The notes below the pieces were generated by a model. It searched no databases, was not told the DNA's origin, and saw nothing but the letters and a program-made list of their open reading frames with translations. A program made the translations under genes and the position numbers. From Aminicenans sp964648465 (lineage in GTDB: Bacteria; Acidobacteriota; Aminicenantia; Aminicenantales; Aminicenantaceae): a stretch of 64,000 nucleotides of DNA. The stretch covers positions 1 to 64,000 of the forward strand of contig CAZYMU010000014.1 in assembly GCA_964648465.1 (NCBI GenBank), read 5' to 3'. Position 1 is the stretch's first letter. Every line of letters begins with the position of its first letter. This document shows positions 54,130-63,399 of this stretch, in pieces.

Positions 54130-54248
54130 TCCAGATATTTTATTAGATTTCTCTCAATAACATAGGAACAGAATACACAAAATCACTTTGATTAAGTTTT
54201 AGAGCTGTTCTTATCGGTTCTGCTACAATAACCTCTGTATATTCCTTA

Positions 54249-54400
54249 TTATGTGTTATTCATTACATTCTTAACGATTTTAGACAATTTCATCGATTCT
54301 CTCAATAATATGTTTTTTTGTGTTTCATCTAATGATTGATCTAGTCTTGGATAGACTTCTTTCTCTTCGAATTTTCTATGTTTCATCAGAAATCTTTTAA
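54249..54400 (-). pseudogene. Hemerythrin-like C-terminal remnant
   Basis: Frame FLMKHRKFEEKEVYPRLDQS then LDETQKNILLRESMKLSK and a stop. The H-x3-E-E-x-x-x-Y-P pattern is that of hemerythrin-type helices. No start or first half is visible in the flanking sequence. Confidence 0.45.
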
Positions 54401-54548
54401 ATTCGTAAAAACCGTCTATCTTTCTCTATATATTCTTTTTTTTACTTCCAGTTTTTTAATCTTGAATATTTATAACCTAAGATTTCCACATATTTCACAT
54501 TTATATATTCCTCTAATTTTTGCCATATTTTTCTACCTCAAATTTTTT

Positions 54549-54923
54549 TTATTGTTTCTTCTTTTTATAATCCTCGATTGCAGCATGAAGGGCATCAGCT
54601 GCAAGATTACTGCAATGCATTTTTTGTGGTGGAAGACCATCAAGTTCGTCTGCAACATCTTTACGTGTTATTTCAAGGGCTTCATCAGCGGTTTTACCTA
54701 TTGCAAGCTCAGTTACCATCGAACTGGTTGCAATCGCTGAGCCACAACCAAAAGTTTTAAACTTTATATCTGTTATAATACCGTTTTCTACTTTGATATA
54801 CATCTCCATTAGATCTCCACACACTGGGTTTCCAACTTTTCCAAATCCATCTGGGTTTTCAATTACTCCTACATTCCTTGGATTTGTGAAATGATCCATT
54901 ACTTTTTTACTATATACTGGCAT
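54549..54923 (-). CDS. iscU: IscU/NifU-type Fe-S scaffold
   Basis: 124 residues, full length for an IscU core. Three cluster ligands: C35 in GNPVCGDLM with D37, C60 in TFGCGSAIATS, and C104 in KMHCSNLAADAL. Builds Fe-S clusters from sulfur delivered by a desulfurase. Last gene of the tusA-dsrE-iscS-iscU operon, 12 bases after iscS. The LPPQKMHC block is of the type common in archaea and anaerobic bacteria. AGGTG precedes the start. Confidence 0.93.
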   Translation of the reverse strand: MPVYSKKVMDHFTNPRNVGVIENPDGFGKVGNPVCGDLMEMYIKVENGIITDIKFKTFGCGSAIATSSMVTELAIGKTADEALEITRKDVADELDGLPPQKMHCSNLAADALHAAIEDYKKKKQ

Positions 54924-54935
54924 TTTTTTTCACCT

Positions 54936-56090
54936 CTATTTTGATAATGGTGAAAGCTGTCTAAGACGCTGGACAGTTTCTTCCACCGATTTTACAATTT
55001 TTTGAACCTGCTCAAGATTGTTTGAACGGCCGAGAGTTATAACCATTGAGCCATGTGCTTCTTCATGTTTCAGTCCAATTGCTAGGAGAACATGAGATGC
55101 TTCAAGTGTTTTTGATGAACATGCAGAACCTGTTGCTATCTGGATTCCATACATATCCATATTCAACAGGATGCTTTCCCCCTCAATATAATTGAATCTA
55201 AAACTAGCATGATGCGGTAACCTTTGAGTAGGATGACCTGTCAAATAAGCTTCATCTATTTTATTAATCTCAGAGATAAGACTATCTCTTATTTTTTTCA
55301 GTCTTTCACTTTCATTTTTCATCTCTTGTTTTGCAATTCTTGCTGCTTCACCCATACTAGCTATTGCAAAAATATTTTCTGTTCCAGATCTAAGACCTCG
55401 TTCTTGGCCACCACCAGGCATAACAGATTTAACTTTCACACCTGGTTTAATATATAGAGTACCAGCTCCAGGTGGGCCATACAGATCATTTGATGAAAGT
55501 GTTAAAAGATCAATTTCATCATTTTGGACATCAATTGGAATTCTCCCAGCAGCTGCTGTTGCATCAACATGAAGATATTTTCCATTTTTGTGGACAATTT
55601 CACTGATTTTTTTTATGGGCTCTATTGTACCTATTTCATTATTTGCATACATAACTGAGGTTACAACTGTGTTTTTTGTAATCATTTTTTTAAGACTATC
55701 CAGATCAACTACACCGAATTTATCCACAGGAACTTGATTAAAACTCCAACCATTTTTAACAAGATCCTTCATTGGATTAATAACAGAGATATGCTCAATA
55801 GCACTAGCAAGAACTTCTTTACCCTCTTTGATATTCCTAAGAGCAGTACCGCGAATTCCAATATTATTAGCTTCAGTTGCACTCCCTGTAAAAACAATTG
55901 TTTTTTCTGATTCAGCGTTAATCAAATCAGCAACTTTACTACGAGCTTCTTCAATTGCTTGTTTAGCAGTTTGACCAAATTCATACAAAGATGATGGATT
56001 TCCAGCTTCAACTAAAAAAGGTTTAGCAAAATCAATAACTCGTGGATCGACAGGCATCGAAGATGCATGATCAAGATATATTCCTTCCAT
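54936..56090 (-). CDS. iscS: IscS/NifS-like protein lacking the PLP lysine
   Basis: 384 residues, class V aminotransferase fold. Start IYLDHASSMPVDPRV, FTGSATEANNIGIRG, H100 in ASAIEHISV and the sulfur-carrying loop with C324 (ATGSACSSKTLEAS) are present. But the PLP-lysine position reads LSSNDLYGPPGAG (D202 instead of Lys; usual S-x-H-K), and the usual Gln in VDAAQA is absent (HVDATAAAG). The IscS of Archaeoglobus fulgidus is known to have Asp at the lysine position. Here the protein may hold sulfur or bind IscU without classical desulfurase chemistry. It lies between dsrE and iscU. Confidence 0.88.
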   Translation of the reverse strand: MEGIYLDHASSMPVDPRVIDFAKPFLVEAGNPSSLYEFGQTAKQAIEEARSKVADLINAESEKTIVFTGSATEANNIGIRGTALRNIKEGKEVLASAIEHISVINPMKDLVKNGWSFNQVPVDKFGVVDLDSLKKMITKNTVVTSVMYANNEIGTIEPIKKISEIVHKNGKYLHVDATAAAGRIPIDVQNDEIDLLTLSSNDLYGPPGAGTLYIKPGVKVKSVMPGGGQERGLRSGTENIFAIASMGEAARIAKQEMKNESERLKKIRDSLISEINKIDEAYLTGHPTQRLPHHASFRFNYIEGESILLNMDMYGIQIATGSACSSKTLEASHVLLAIGLKHEEAHGSMVITLGRSNNLEQVQKIVKSVEETVQRLRQLSPLSK

Positions 56091-56102
56091 TATTTTTCTC
56101 CA

Positions 56103-56480
56103 TTAAAACCACATAGTTGCTCCTGCATCAAGAGCTAGGTCATTTAATGTTCCTGCTCCAACAATTTTCACACCAGGAATAAGATCTACTTTATCCCAGC
56201 CAAGCATTTGCTTACTTGCTTCACAAACATAGATTGTTATACCCATTTCAAGTGTTTTCTGAAGCAATTCAGCAACACTTGGAAAACTGCCAAGTTTAAT
56301 TTTTTCTGCCTCACCAGGTTTTAAAATCTTTAAAGATGTGCCAAGATAATATACCACAGGCCTTAATTCCATCATCTCCGCAGTTTGGGCAAGTACAAGT
56401 GGTGAATATTGTTTTGTTGCTTCATCTGTTGTCAAAACATACAAAATCATTTTTTCATCTTTCAATTTTAACTCCTCCAT
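56103..56480 (-). CDS. DsrE-family sulfur-relay protein
   Basis: 125 residues. Rossmann-like DsrE fold: ILYVLTTDEATKQYSPLVLA, VVYYLGTSLKIL and TIYVCEASKQMLGW with a Cys near residue 83 that could carry persulfide; the end KIVGAGTLNDLALDAG is typical. Passes sulfur between partners such as TusA and a desulfurase. It starts two bases after the tusA stop. Confidence 0.88.
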   Translation of the reverse strand: MEELKLKDEKMILYVLTTDEATKQYSPLVLAQTAEMMELRPVVYYLGTSLKILKPGEAEKIKLGSFPSVAELLQKTLEMGITIYVCEASKQMLGWDKVDLIPGVKIVGAGTLNDLALDAGATMWF

Positions 56481-56481
56481 T

Positions 56482-56712
56482 TTATTTCTTTTTCTTAATA
56501 AAGAAGGTCAAGATAGTTCCTTCTTTTTCAAATTTTATAATCTTATGACCTGTTCTTTTCGCCCAGCGTTTGATATCTTCTTCAGCAGCTGGGTCATCTG
56601 CTTCAACTTTAAGGATTTCTCCAACCTTTATATTTTCTATTCCCTCCTTGGTCATTGAAATTGGCATAGGACAAAATACTCCAATGCAATCTACTTCTGC
56701 ATCAGCTTTCAT
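56482..56712 (-). CDS. TusA-family sulfur carrier
   Basis: About 76 residues from the internal ATG (MKADAEVDCIGVFCPMPIS). The CPMP motif holds the sulfur-carrying Cys, and the family helix-strand order (GEILKVEADDPAAEEDIKRW) follows. A frame starting at 56775 adds MKLREDCREQKNQIPISN, which belongs to the mobile promoter element, so either an N-terminal extension or a separate start is possible. First gene of the sulfur operon. Confidence 0.9.
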   Translation of the reverse strand: MKADAEVDCIGVFCPMPISMTKEGIENIKVGEILKVEADDPAAEEDIKRWAKRTGHKIIKFEKEGTILTFFIKKKK

Positions 56713-56759
56713 ATCTGTCAGATTAGAGATAGGAATTTGGTTTTTTTGTTCACGACAAT

Positions 56760-56880
56760 CTTCTCTCAATTTCATTAAATTATCACCCTTTGAGCTGCTT
56801 CATTAACAATAATACATAGAAAAAACATAAACTGTCAACAAGACGTCCGCAGCAAATAGAGAATCTCATAGAATTGGCCT
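56760..56880 (-). promoter_or_regulatory. Mobile promoter element E4 upstream of tusA
   Basis: Minus strand: TTGACA (56833-56838), 18-base spacer, TATTAT (56809-56814), GGGTGATAATTTA-ATG. Nearly identical to E3 at 49.1 kb. Likely drives tusA-dsrE-iscS-iscU. Confidence 0.75.
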
Positions 56881-56911
56881 GTAAAAAACCTATATTGAAT
56901 AGACTTCACCC

Positions 56912-57224
56912 TTAACTGCTGAAAATCTTGATTCTCATATATTCTATTCTTTCCTCAGCTACCATATTAAGCTGAGCTTTGGGAGGCGGAGGTCGTTCTG
57001 CCTTAAAGGTCAGATTAGAGAAGCGGGCGTTTATACTTGAAGAATATCCGTAGCATCTTGGGTATGGTAAATACCACCTGGCGGTGAGGTGTATCCAGTA
57101 TAAGCTCTTCCCGCATCCATTCGCCCCATTCCTTACGGCGCTTAGCATGACAAGATGGACAGAAACCGCGTGTTTTGCAGGAAAACACAAGTAATTTTTC
57201 TGTCCCACAATCAGAACACCTTAA
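56912..57224 (-). mobile_element. IS91-type transposase relic, second copy
   Basis: Minus frame CSDCGTEKLLVFSCKTRGFC then PSCHAKRRKEWGEWMREELI and LDTPHRQVVFTIPKMLRIFF is the zinc-binding region and following block of the IS91-family transposase, intact in one frame until a stop at 57015. The rest (to 56912) matches 49247-49350. The 5' part is cut at 57224, where a broken permease gene begins. Confidence 0.75.
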
Positions 57225-57529
57225 ACAGGTTGAAATTCCTCAAGGGCGATCCTGTGAGCGATATCCGTAAAGCCAACATGGCCCTCATCCTGAACGAGAC
57301 CGCTGTTCGATTGATGGGATTTGAAAGCAGTGAAGCAGCCATAGGGCAGCAGGTGGATTACTGGGGAATCCAACAGTGGCTGAATACGTTTGCCCAGAGA
57401 ATACCCCTCCATGCCTTGCTATTCCTCGCCCCCCTGGTAATCATAATCGTTATCACTACTTTGACTATCAACTCTCATATCGTAAAAGCCGCAACGGCCG
57501 ATCCTGTGAATGCGTTCAAACACGAATAA
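57225..57529 (+). pseudogene. ABC-transporter permease (FtsX/MacB-type) fragment
   Basis: Frame KGDPVSDIRKANMALILNET, AVRLMGFESSEAAIGQQVDY resembles the periplasmic part of MacB-type permeases, and LHALLFLAPLVIIIVITTLT to DPVNAFKHE the last membrane helix and tail. The join at WLNTFAQRIP marks a large internal deletion; the N-terminus is cut by the IS91-type relic. From 57530 to 57820 nothing recognisable. Confidence 0.7.
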
Positions 57530-57820
57530 ATATTTCTGAAAATCTTTATGCTTAGTTCAGATTTTTAACGCCATTCCCTCATCGCCCCTGGGTCTATCTG
57601 TGTATTTCATATTCAATAATCCGGGCTATTCTCAACACCTCTCAAAGCCTTTTCCAGTGCTCAAAAAGTCCTCAGGTCCAACTTTGTCGGATTCCCTCAA
57701 AGAACGATTCGGTAAGGCTAAATCTTCAATGTCGCATAATAGATTTTCAAAAATATTTAGGAGTAGATCTAAACTGGAATTTTTAACAAGGTAGTGGTAT
57801 TTATAAAGAGGAGAAATAAA

Positions 57821-58309
57821 ATGAGTGAAGCGCGGATTATCGACATGGATGCCGAAAATATCTTCGAGTATGGATTCTGCGGGACGAAAAATATCCAGCA
57901 TGAGGGTTGCCGCAGAAAATCGGAATGGTTTAAAAAAAGACTCACCGAGGGCATGAAGTACAAGGTGTTGTATTCCGAAGAGAAGGGGGCTGTCGGATTG
58001 ATCGAATACATTCCCGGCGAATACGCCTGGAGGGCCGTCGAAGCAGACGGATACATGGTCATCCACTGCCTGTGCATCTTTTACAAGCCTTACAGGGAAA
58101 AGGGAGTTGCATCCAAGATGATCGATGAGTGCATAAATGATGCAAAAAAAGAAAAAAAACATGGTGTCGCTGTTGTCACACGGAACGGCGCGTGGATGGC
58201 CGGGAAGGATATATTTGTGAAGATGAGATTTGAAGTTGTGGATAAAGCTGAGCCTGATTTTGAGCTATTGGTGAAAAAAATCGAAAAAGATACCCCCGAT
58301 CCAATGTGA
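57821..58309 (+). CDS. GNAT-family N-acetyltransferase
   Basis: 162 residues from the ATG behind GAGGAG. GLIEYIPGEYAWRAVEADGY, HCLCIFYKPYREKGVASKMI (acetyl-CoA loop) and KKHGVAVVTRNGAWMAGKDI identify the group often followed by a YoaP-like C-terminal domain. Here the protein ends soon after PDFELLVKKIEKD, so that second domain is absent and the gene may be truncated. Substrate unknown. Confidence 0.8.
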   Translation: MSEARIIDMDAENIFEYGFCGTKNIQHEGCRRKSEWFKKRLTEGMKYKVLYSEEKGAVGLIEYIPGEYAWRAVEADGYMVIHCLCIFYKPYREKGVASKMIDECINDAKKEKKHGVAVVTRNGAWMAGKDIFVKMRFEVVDKAEPDFELLVKKIEKDTPDPM

Positions 58310-58333
58310 AATCCGAGGAAGAGTAGCCCTCGT

Positions 58334-59080
58334 TTAAAATTTGGCAGAAAGTCCGGCAATAAGCGAGATGTCGTTTTTTTTGATACCCTCACCAATGGGT
58401 TTGTTGTCGTAATTGTCCATCAAGGTGAGTTTGACCGACAGTCCCTTGGTTATGGCTGTGGCAAGGCTTGCCTCGAAGCGCAAAAAATAATGGTTTAATT
58501 CAGAGATGTCCGAGTTTAAATCCAATGTTTGGGAAATCTCTGCACCTTCACTGATTCTCCAGGTGAGTTGATTGCCCACGGCAATGCCTGTGTAGCTATC
58601 TGTGTCGCCAGAATCATAATACTTGGTAAACACCTCAGATAAACCAGCGGTGGCTGACAGCTGGACCTTTTCATTCGTCACAACCTTATAACCGACTCCA
58701 ACAGCGGGAAGAATACGGTAGCTGTAGTTTTTGAATCGGTCCCTGAGTCCCTGGATCCCATAATAGGAAAAAAATCTTGCCGAATGTTTCCAATGGATCT
58801 GGCTATTAAATCCCATGGATTCGGCGTTGGTGATATCATTTTCTTTGTTCAGGAGAAAAAAAGCTTTGTTCGTGTTGTCGATAGACTTGGATAGAGGGCC
58901 TTTTATGGAAAAAGTCAGAAATAAATTGGTCGTGTCGGTGTTCCCGCGAGCCAAAGCCAATCCCACCGCTGCATCTCCCCTCCATTTGTTTTCTCCACCT
59001 TTATTTTCTTGGGCGAATGACCATCCGGCCAAGCATAGGCATAGAACTGCAATAAGCAAATGAAATTTGAAAAGTTTCAT
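58334..59080 (-). CDS. DUF481 (YdiY-like) outer-membrane protein
   Basis: 248 residues from the ATG behind GAGGTG. Signal peptide (about 1-23), then WRGDAAVGLALARGNTDTTN, the signature start of DUF481, and alternating beta-strands to a C-terminal Phe (AGLSAKF), as in barrel proteins. Role unknown, possibly salt or envelope stress. Faces the GNAT gene tail to tail. Confidence 0.88.
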   Translation of the reverse strand: MKLFKFHLLIAVLCLCLAGWSFAQENKGGENKWRGDAAVGLALARGNTDTTNLFLTFSIKGPLSKSIDNTNKAFFLLNKENDITNAESMGFNSQIHWKHSARFFSYYGIQGLRDRFKNYSYRILPAVGVGYKVVTNEKVQLSATAGLSEVFTKYYDSGDTDSYTGIAVGNQLTWRISEGAEISQTLDLNSDISELNHYFLRFEASLATAITKGLSVKLTLMDNYDNKPIGEGIKKNDISLIAGLSAKF

Positions 59081-59151
59081 GAACACACCTCATAAAAAAC
59101 GATTTGATTCGTTTTCACATCTTGTTTTATCTAGTAGAATGAATGGAATAT

Positions 59152-59352
59152 TTAAGGTTGAAGCTTACGGGAACGATGGCCAGCCAACAGACCCAGAAGA
59201 AATCCGATAAAAAGAAAACCAACGATCACAAGAATACGGGACATGCTGATCGTCCAGAAAAAAAAATGAAAGGTGACCATTTCAGTATTCTGAAATGCGA
59301 TAATGAGGACAAGCACTGTTGATACAATGATGATGATTGTCTTCGGTTTCAT
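59152..59352 (-). CDS. LapA-domain (DUF1049) small membrane protein
   Basis: 66 residues with two membrane helices (about 5-20 and 38-58). AFQNTEMVTFHFFFWTISMS and GFLLGLLAGHRSRKL are typical of LapA/YciS proteins, inner-membrane factors linked to lipopolysaccharide regulation in enterobacteria; role here is unknown. AAAGGAG precedes the start. Confidence 0.88.
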   Translation of the reverse strand: MKPKTIIIIVSTVLVLIIAFQNTEMVTFHFFFWTISMSRILVIVGFLFIGFLLGLLAGHRSRKLQP

Positions 59353-59364
59353 TCATTTCTCCTT

Positions 59365-59934
59365 TTAATAAAAATAATCCAGCCCAATCAGGACACTGAA
59401 AGAGCTCAGGTTGACGCGGAATGTGAATGAAGGTGAATTATCGAGATAGATCGTTTCAGCATCAGCCGTCCGTCTGAGATAGAGACCTTCGAAGAACAAG
59501 GATAATTTCTCGTTGAGCTTTATGCTACTCCCGATTCCTCCATGAAATCCTAAACCATTGTCTATTTCTTGTCTTCGGACATTGGCTTCTTCCCAGTTTG
59601 TGAGCTCTCTCAAACGAAAACTGTTGAAAAAATAGCCTCCTCTGGTAAATACATACGGTGAGAAAGTTTCGCTCACAGATATGTTGTAATGGATAGAGGC
59701 AACAAGGGGAGTCACGGTAAGTGTGCCGTTCAAAAATTGGCCTTCTTCTTTATCGACGCTGAAGCGAGCGTACTTCCATTCGAGAGAAACAGAGATGTCG
59801 GGATTGAGATAAATTACTCCACCTATGCCGAATCCGTATCCTGTGTGTATGTTTTTTTTGCTGGGGAAAAATCCTGCCGCGTTAGAGATAGGAATTTTTT
59901 TTTGTTCGCGACAATCTTCTCTCAATTTCATCAA
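59365..59934 (-). pseudogene. Outer-membrane beta-barrel protein with replaced 5' end
   Basis: 189 codons. HTGYGFGIGGVIYLNPDISV, SLEWKYARF and the end LIGLDYFY show a small OmpW-like barrel. The N-terminus MMKLREDCREQKKIPISNAA comes from a mobile promoter element and offers no signal peptide, so export is unlikely. The native start was apparently lost. Confidence 0.65.
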
Positions 59935-60010
59935 GTTTCCACCTTATGAGCTGATGCATCAGCAATAATACATAGAAAAAACATATACTTCAACAACAAT
60001 TCTCTAAGAG
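59930..60010 (-). promoter_or_regulatory. Mobile promoter element E5
   Basis: Minus strand: TTGAAG (59988-59993), 17-base spacer, TATTAT (59965-59970), AAGGTGGAAACTTG-ATG. No transposase sequence follows on the far side, so this is a solo end. Confidence 0.65.
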
Positions 60011-60085
60011 ATAGAGAATCTCATATTTGTTTTTGTTGTAGTTTATATTTATAATCGACATTTTTTATGAATAATCCAGGTTAAA

Positions 60086-61375
60086 TTAGAAGTAATACCG
60101 GAAGCGCAGCTCCAGGCGGATATCGTTCTGTTTTTCCCCGAATTCCGTGCCTTTTTTCCCTAATAAAAACATTGCCCTGGCCCGCAGTTCAAGGTCAGTA
60201 ACCGGAGAATAGAGCAATTCCGGGGCAAGGGAAAAACTTCTGTCTTTTAGGTTGCAGATACTGGTAAGTGAAGGAGTAAAATAAAGTATATTAAACGGTT
60301 CCTTCTGGCTGATGCGCAGATAGAGGTAGTTTCTTGCTGGAGTAAATGTACGGTAATCAGATAAAGAAGTAGCCAGGCGCAGATCGTTTTCATATCCTGT
60401 TTCCAGAAACATTTCATAAGCCCGGTCGATTACCCCATAATAATTTTCCATTTCCTCTTGGGTATAGCCTTTTCCATTGCGATAATATTCGAGAAAAAAA
60501 GTGGTGTTGGTTTTAGTAAGAAAACGGATTCCAAGAAGATAGCTGCTGCCGGCTTCATCTTCATCAGTTGAAATACCTTCTTCATCAAGATTTTTTTTGG
60601 AATAACTATTTAGATAAGCCCATTCTCCATGAATCTCAAAATAAGAAGCAATATTACGGGAAAAATCAATCCCATAGCGGGACGAAACTCCAGGGCCGGA
60701 AAGAAACAAGATGTCAATATCTGTATCAAATAACAAAAAATAAAACTTTCCTCCGAAATTCAGAGTGTTTAAACTGCCTGCCTTACTGTTTAATTGCTCA
60801 AAAATCGGGAGAAGGACCGCTGTAACAGTCAGTGTTTTCAGCTTACCCGAAAAACTTTTTATATAGTCGGCCGAAAACACTGTAAAGCCTTCCAAAGCAA
60901 GGTCAGGGTCATAGGGATTTTTAGGATTGTCAATAAATGCGACCGGATTCCAAGCATAACCTTTCCCCCACTTCAGGCGTTTTTTTCCGATATCTATCTG
61001 AAAGTGCAAGGAAGGCTTTAGTGAAAGATATCCTTCATAAAGGATTGTTTTATGGGACCAATCCTGATCAAGATAGCTCAGGTCCGTATTAAGACGAATT
61101 TGGGCTTTTGCTATTCCTTTCTCAAGGCTTAAATCCATTAGGGCTTTGAAATTATATTCAGAAGCAGTCTTGCTTAATAAGCTTTCATAAAACCTCAAAA
61201 GATAAAAATAAGAATCCTGGTCTAGCAAAGAAAAGACCGGCCTTGCCTCCAAGTATCCGCCGAACTGAAAGGCCTTCTTTTCTATCTCTGAAAGGTCAAA
61301 AGAGTATTTTTCCTGAGTATAACCTGTCCGCAGGAAAAGACAGCACACCAGCAGGAAGATACTGAGACATTTCAT
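60086..61375 (-). CDS. Outer-membrane beta-barrel protein of the ABC/LolA-like operon
   Basis: 429 residues. Signal peptide (about 1-20), then many amphipathic strands (FQIDIGKKRLKWGKGYAWNP, YFEIHGEWAYLN) ending in RLELRFRYYF with a C-terminal Phe, as for barrel proteins. WGKGYAWNPVAF resembles porin-like proteins that accompany LolA-like factors. Starts within the stop of the upstream gene (ATGA). May be the outer-membrane exit or receptor of the transport unit. Confidence 0.8.
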   Translation of the reverse strand: MKCLSIFLLVCCLFLRTGYTQEKYSFDLSEIEKKAFQFGGYLEARPVFSLLDQDSYFYLLRFYESLLSKTASEYNFKALMDLSLEKGIAKAQIRLNTDLSYLDQDWSHKTILYEGYLSLKPSLHFQIDIGKKRLKWGKGYAWNPVAFIDNPKNPYDPDLALEGFTVFSADYIKSFSGKLKTLTVTAVLLPIFEQLNSKAGSLNTLNFGGKFYFLLFDTDIDILFLSGPGVSSRYGIDFSRNIASYFEIHGEWAYLNSYSKKNLDEEGISTDEDEAGSSYLLGIRFLTKTNTTFFLEYYRNGKGYTQEEMENYYGVIDRAYEMFLETGYENDLRLATSLSDYRTFTPARNYLYLRISQKEPFNILYFTPSLTSICNLKDRSFSLAPELLYSPVTDLELRARAMFLLGKKGTEFGEKQNDIRLELRFRYYF

Positions 61376-62103
61376 TTTCGTAACGTTTCCATATTTGGCA
61401 TAAAGGTCAAGGTAAAGACCTCATCTTTAAATTCCCTTTTTTTAATCCCCGCGAATATCATGATCGATTTATAATCTTTATGCAGGGGGCTGTCTGTTTT
61501 CACTACTGAAGGCCGGACAATGCCCCCGCCAAAATCCGTGACTTCCTTAAAATGAATTGTTTTTATCAGCATGTAAGCTTCGGTCATGCATTCTATTTTA
61601 TCAGGCAGAATGCGTGTTTTGTCCACCCATATCCGTAGCCGGTCATATGCAACAGTATTTGTTTTGGCCTTAAGGTGAAGGAGTAACTTTTTGTCCATGT
61701 CTTGCGTTTTTTCCACATTGTACTCAACAGCATAATCCAAGCGGAGAATATCAGCGTTATTGAATACCCCTCCTACTACTGACTGCATGCTGGTAATCCT
61801 TACTGGTTTCCCAACATTGGGTATATAAAGCCACATGTTCTCATCCAGCCGCAAAGTGCTGCGCCCTTTTTCGCTAGCCGGCGATATAAAAAGAGCTGCA
61901 ACCTTATCCGTACCCTTTTTTACTGTGAACAACACGAATTCTTTTTTACGGCCGTTAGGTTCAATATTGATAAGTTTTCTATACGACTCATAGGACTCAG
62001 GGCTCAAGTTTCTGTCCAATTTTTTCAGAATTTCATTCCCATCATCAGCTGACAGGGGTATAACAATAAAAAAGGCCAATAAAATAATATTAAATCTATG
62101 CAT
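61372..62103 (-). CDS. LolA-like outer-membrane lipoprotein-sorting protein
   Basis: 243 residues. Signal peptide (about 1-18), then the LolA-like fold: RSTLRLDENMWLYIPNVGKP, SMQSVVGGVFNNADILRLDY, DRLRIWVDKTRILPDKIECM and VKTDSPLHKDYKSIMIFAG. Periplasmic carriers of this family move lipids or lipoproteins. Its neighbours are an ABC permease and ATPase and a barrel protein, suggesting one envelope-transport unit. Confidence 0.88.
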   Translation of the reverse strand: MHRFNIILLAFFIVIPLSADDGNEILKKLDRNLSPESYESYRKLINIEPNGRKKEFVLFTVKKGTDKVAALFISPASEKGRSTLRLDENMWLYIPNVGKPVRITSMQSVVGGVFNNADILRLDYAVEYNVEKTQDMDKKLLLHLKAKTNTVAYDRLRIWVDKTRILPDKIECMTEAYMLIKTIHFKEVTDFGGGIVRPSVVKTDSPLHKDYKSIMIFAGIKKREFKDEVFTLTFMPNMETLRK

Positions 62104-62160
62104 CTCTATACTCCATAATTATCTTTTTTCATAACTAAAGCCTGCAAAAAGCTTAGCCGC

Positions 62161-63399
62161 TTATACATGCCTTAAAGCATTGATAGGTTCCATCCTCGAA
62201 GCTTTAAAAGCCGGTTGCAATGCTGCCAGTACTGAAACCACAATTACAATGCTTGATATCAAGAAAATCTGCCCCATTTCAAGACGAGGTGAAAGGATCA
62301 ACCCTACCTGACGGCCGAAATTAAACGATATTCCCACTGCATTAATGGTATAAGTCGCCAGAGAAGTAAAAATAATTCCGACTATCGTGCCAAATACACC
62401 CAGGAAGAATCCCTCGATTAAAAACAAAAAAAGAATCTTCCCAGGTTTAGTACCAATAGCCGCCATCGTACCTATTTCCCTTATACGTTCAAAAATCGCC
62501 ATTATCATAACATTCATAACACTTATCAAGACTATGGCAATAAGCATAAGCTTTATGAAAAAAGTCATGATATCTATCATCCTGGCAACATTATAAAAAG
62601 GAGATAAATCCTCCCAAGTGCGGACATCAAAGATGGGTTTCCCAGCCTTATTGGTCTCTTCGGAAAGAGCTGACGTGAGGCCGACACTGACATTGTGCAG
62701 CTTATCAAAGTCACTCAGCCTGATAGCGATTTCGCTTATCTCCAGCTGCTCCATGCGGAGCAGTTCTCTCGCATCATCAATGTGCATATAACCATCCCTT
62801 CCTCCGGGGCCGGTAACGCTCTCGATAACTGCCCCTACTGTGAACTGCTTTCCATTTACAGAGCCATCCCGGTTGGTTGCAATGATTACAATAGTATCTC
62901 CGAGCTTGACTTTCATTCCTTTGGCCAGAAGTTCGGGTATAAAAATTTCGCCTTTCTTTATAACTTTTTCCCCTTTTTTAACCCTGCCGGGAAGAAGCGG
63001 GGCAACTGCTGTTTCCTTATCAGAGTATACTCCGTTAATTCTGATATTGGTGGTTTCTATAAAATTGCTGAACATTCCGGCAAATTTAATCCTAGGAGAA
63101 AAAGCTTCTATTCCAGGTACTGAATTGATCGCTTTTTCCAGCTTTTTCATGTTTTTCGGACTTAAATTTAGGGTCAGAGGCAGACTGTCAATAGAAGCCA
63201 TATAGCCTTGTTTGTGAACCTGAATATGACCTAGCATGGAATCGGTTATCTGGCCTATCATAAGATTTTTAAAAGCGCTTGAAGAAGATACAAAGACAAG
63301 CACAAAGGTCACACCCACAGCAATTAAAGAAAATGTCAACAGGGTCCGCCTCTTATATCTTAACAGGTTTCTCACCGCGATCTTTACCAGCTTAAACAT
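62161..63399 (-). CDS. ABC transporter permease (FtsX/LolE-type)
   Basis: 412 residues. One N-terminal membrane helix (about 20-42), a periplasmic MacB-type core (about 45-260, TDSMLGHIQVHKQGYM, LLPGRVKKGEKVIKKGEIFI), and three C-terminal helices (about 275-300, 325-350 and 375-400), ending ASRMEPINALRHV. This is the four-helix layout of MacB/LolCE permeases, which move substrates by mechanotransmission rather than through a channel. It overlaps the ATPase gene by eight bases. Confidence 0.92.
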   Translation of the reverse strand: MFKLVKIAVRNLLRYKRRTLLTFSLIAVGVTFVLVFVSSSSAFKNLMIGQITDSMLGHIQVHKQGYMASIDSLPLTLNLSPKNMKKLEKAINSVPGIEAFSPRIKFAGMFSNFIETTNIRINGVYSDKETAVAPLLPGRVKKGEKVIKKGEIFIPELLAKGMKVKLGDTIVIIATNRDGSVNGKQFTVGAVIESVTGPGGRDGYMHIDDARELLRMEQLEISEIAIRLSDFDKLHNVSVGLTSALSEETNKAGKPIFDVRTWEDLSPFYNVARMIDIMTFFIKLMLIAIVLISVMNVMIMAIFERIREIGTMAAIGTKPGKILFLFLIEGFFLGVFGTIVGIIFTSLATYTINAVGISFNFGRQVGLILSPRLEMGQIFLISSIVIVVSVLAALQPAFKASRMEPINALRHV

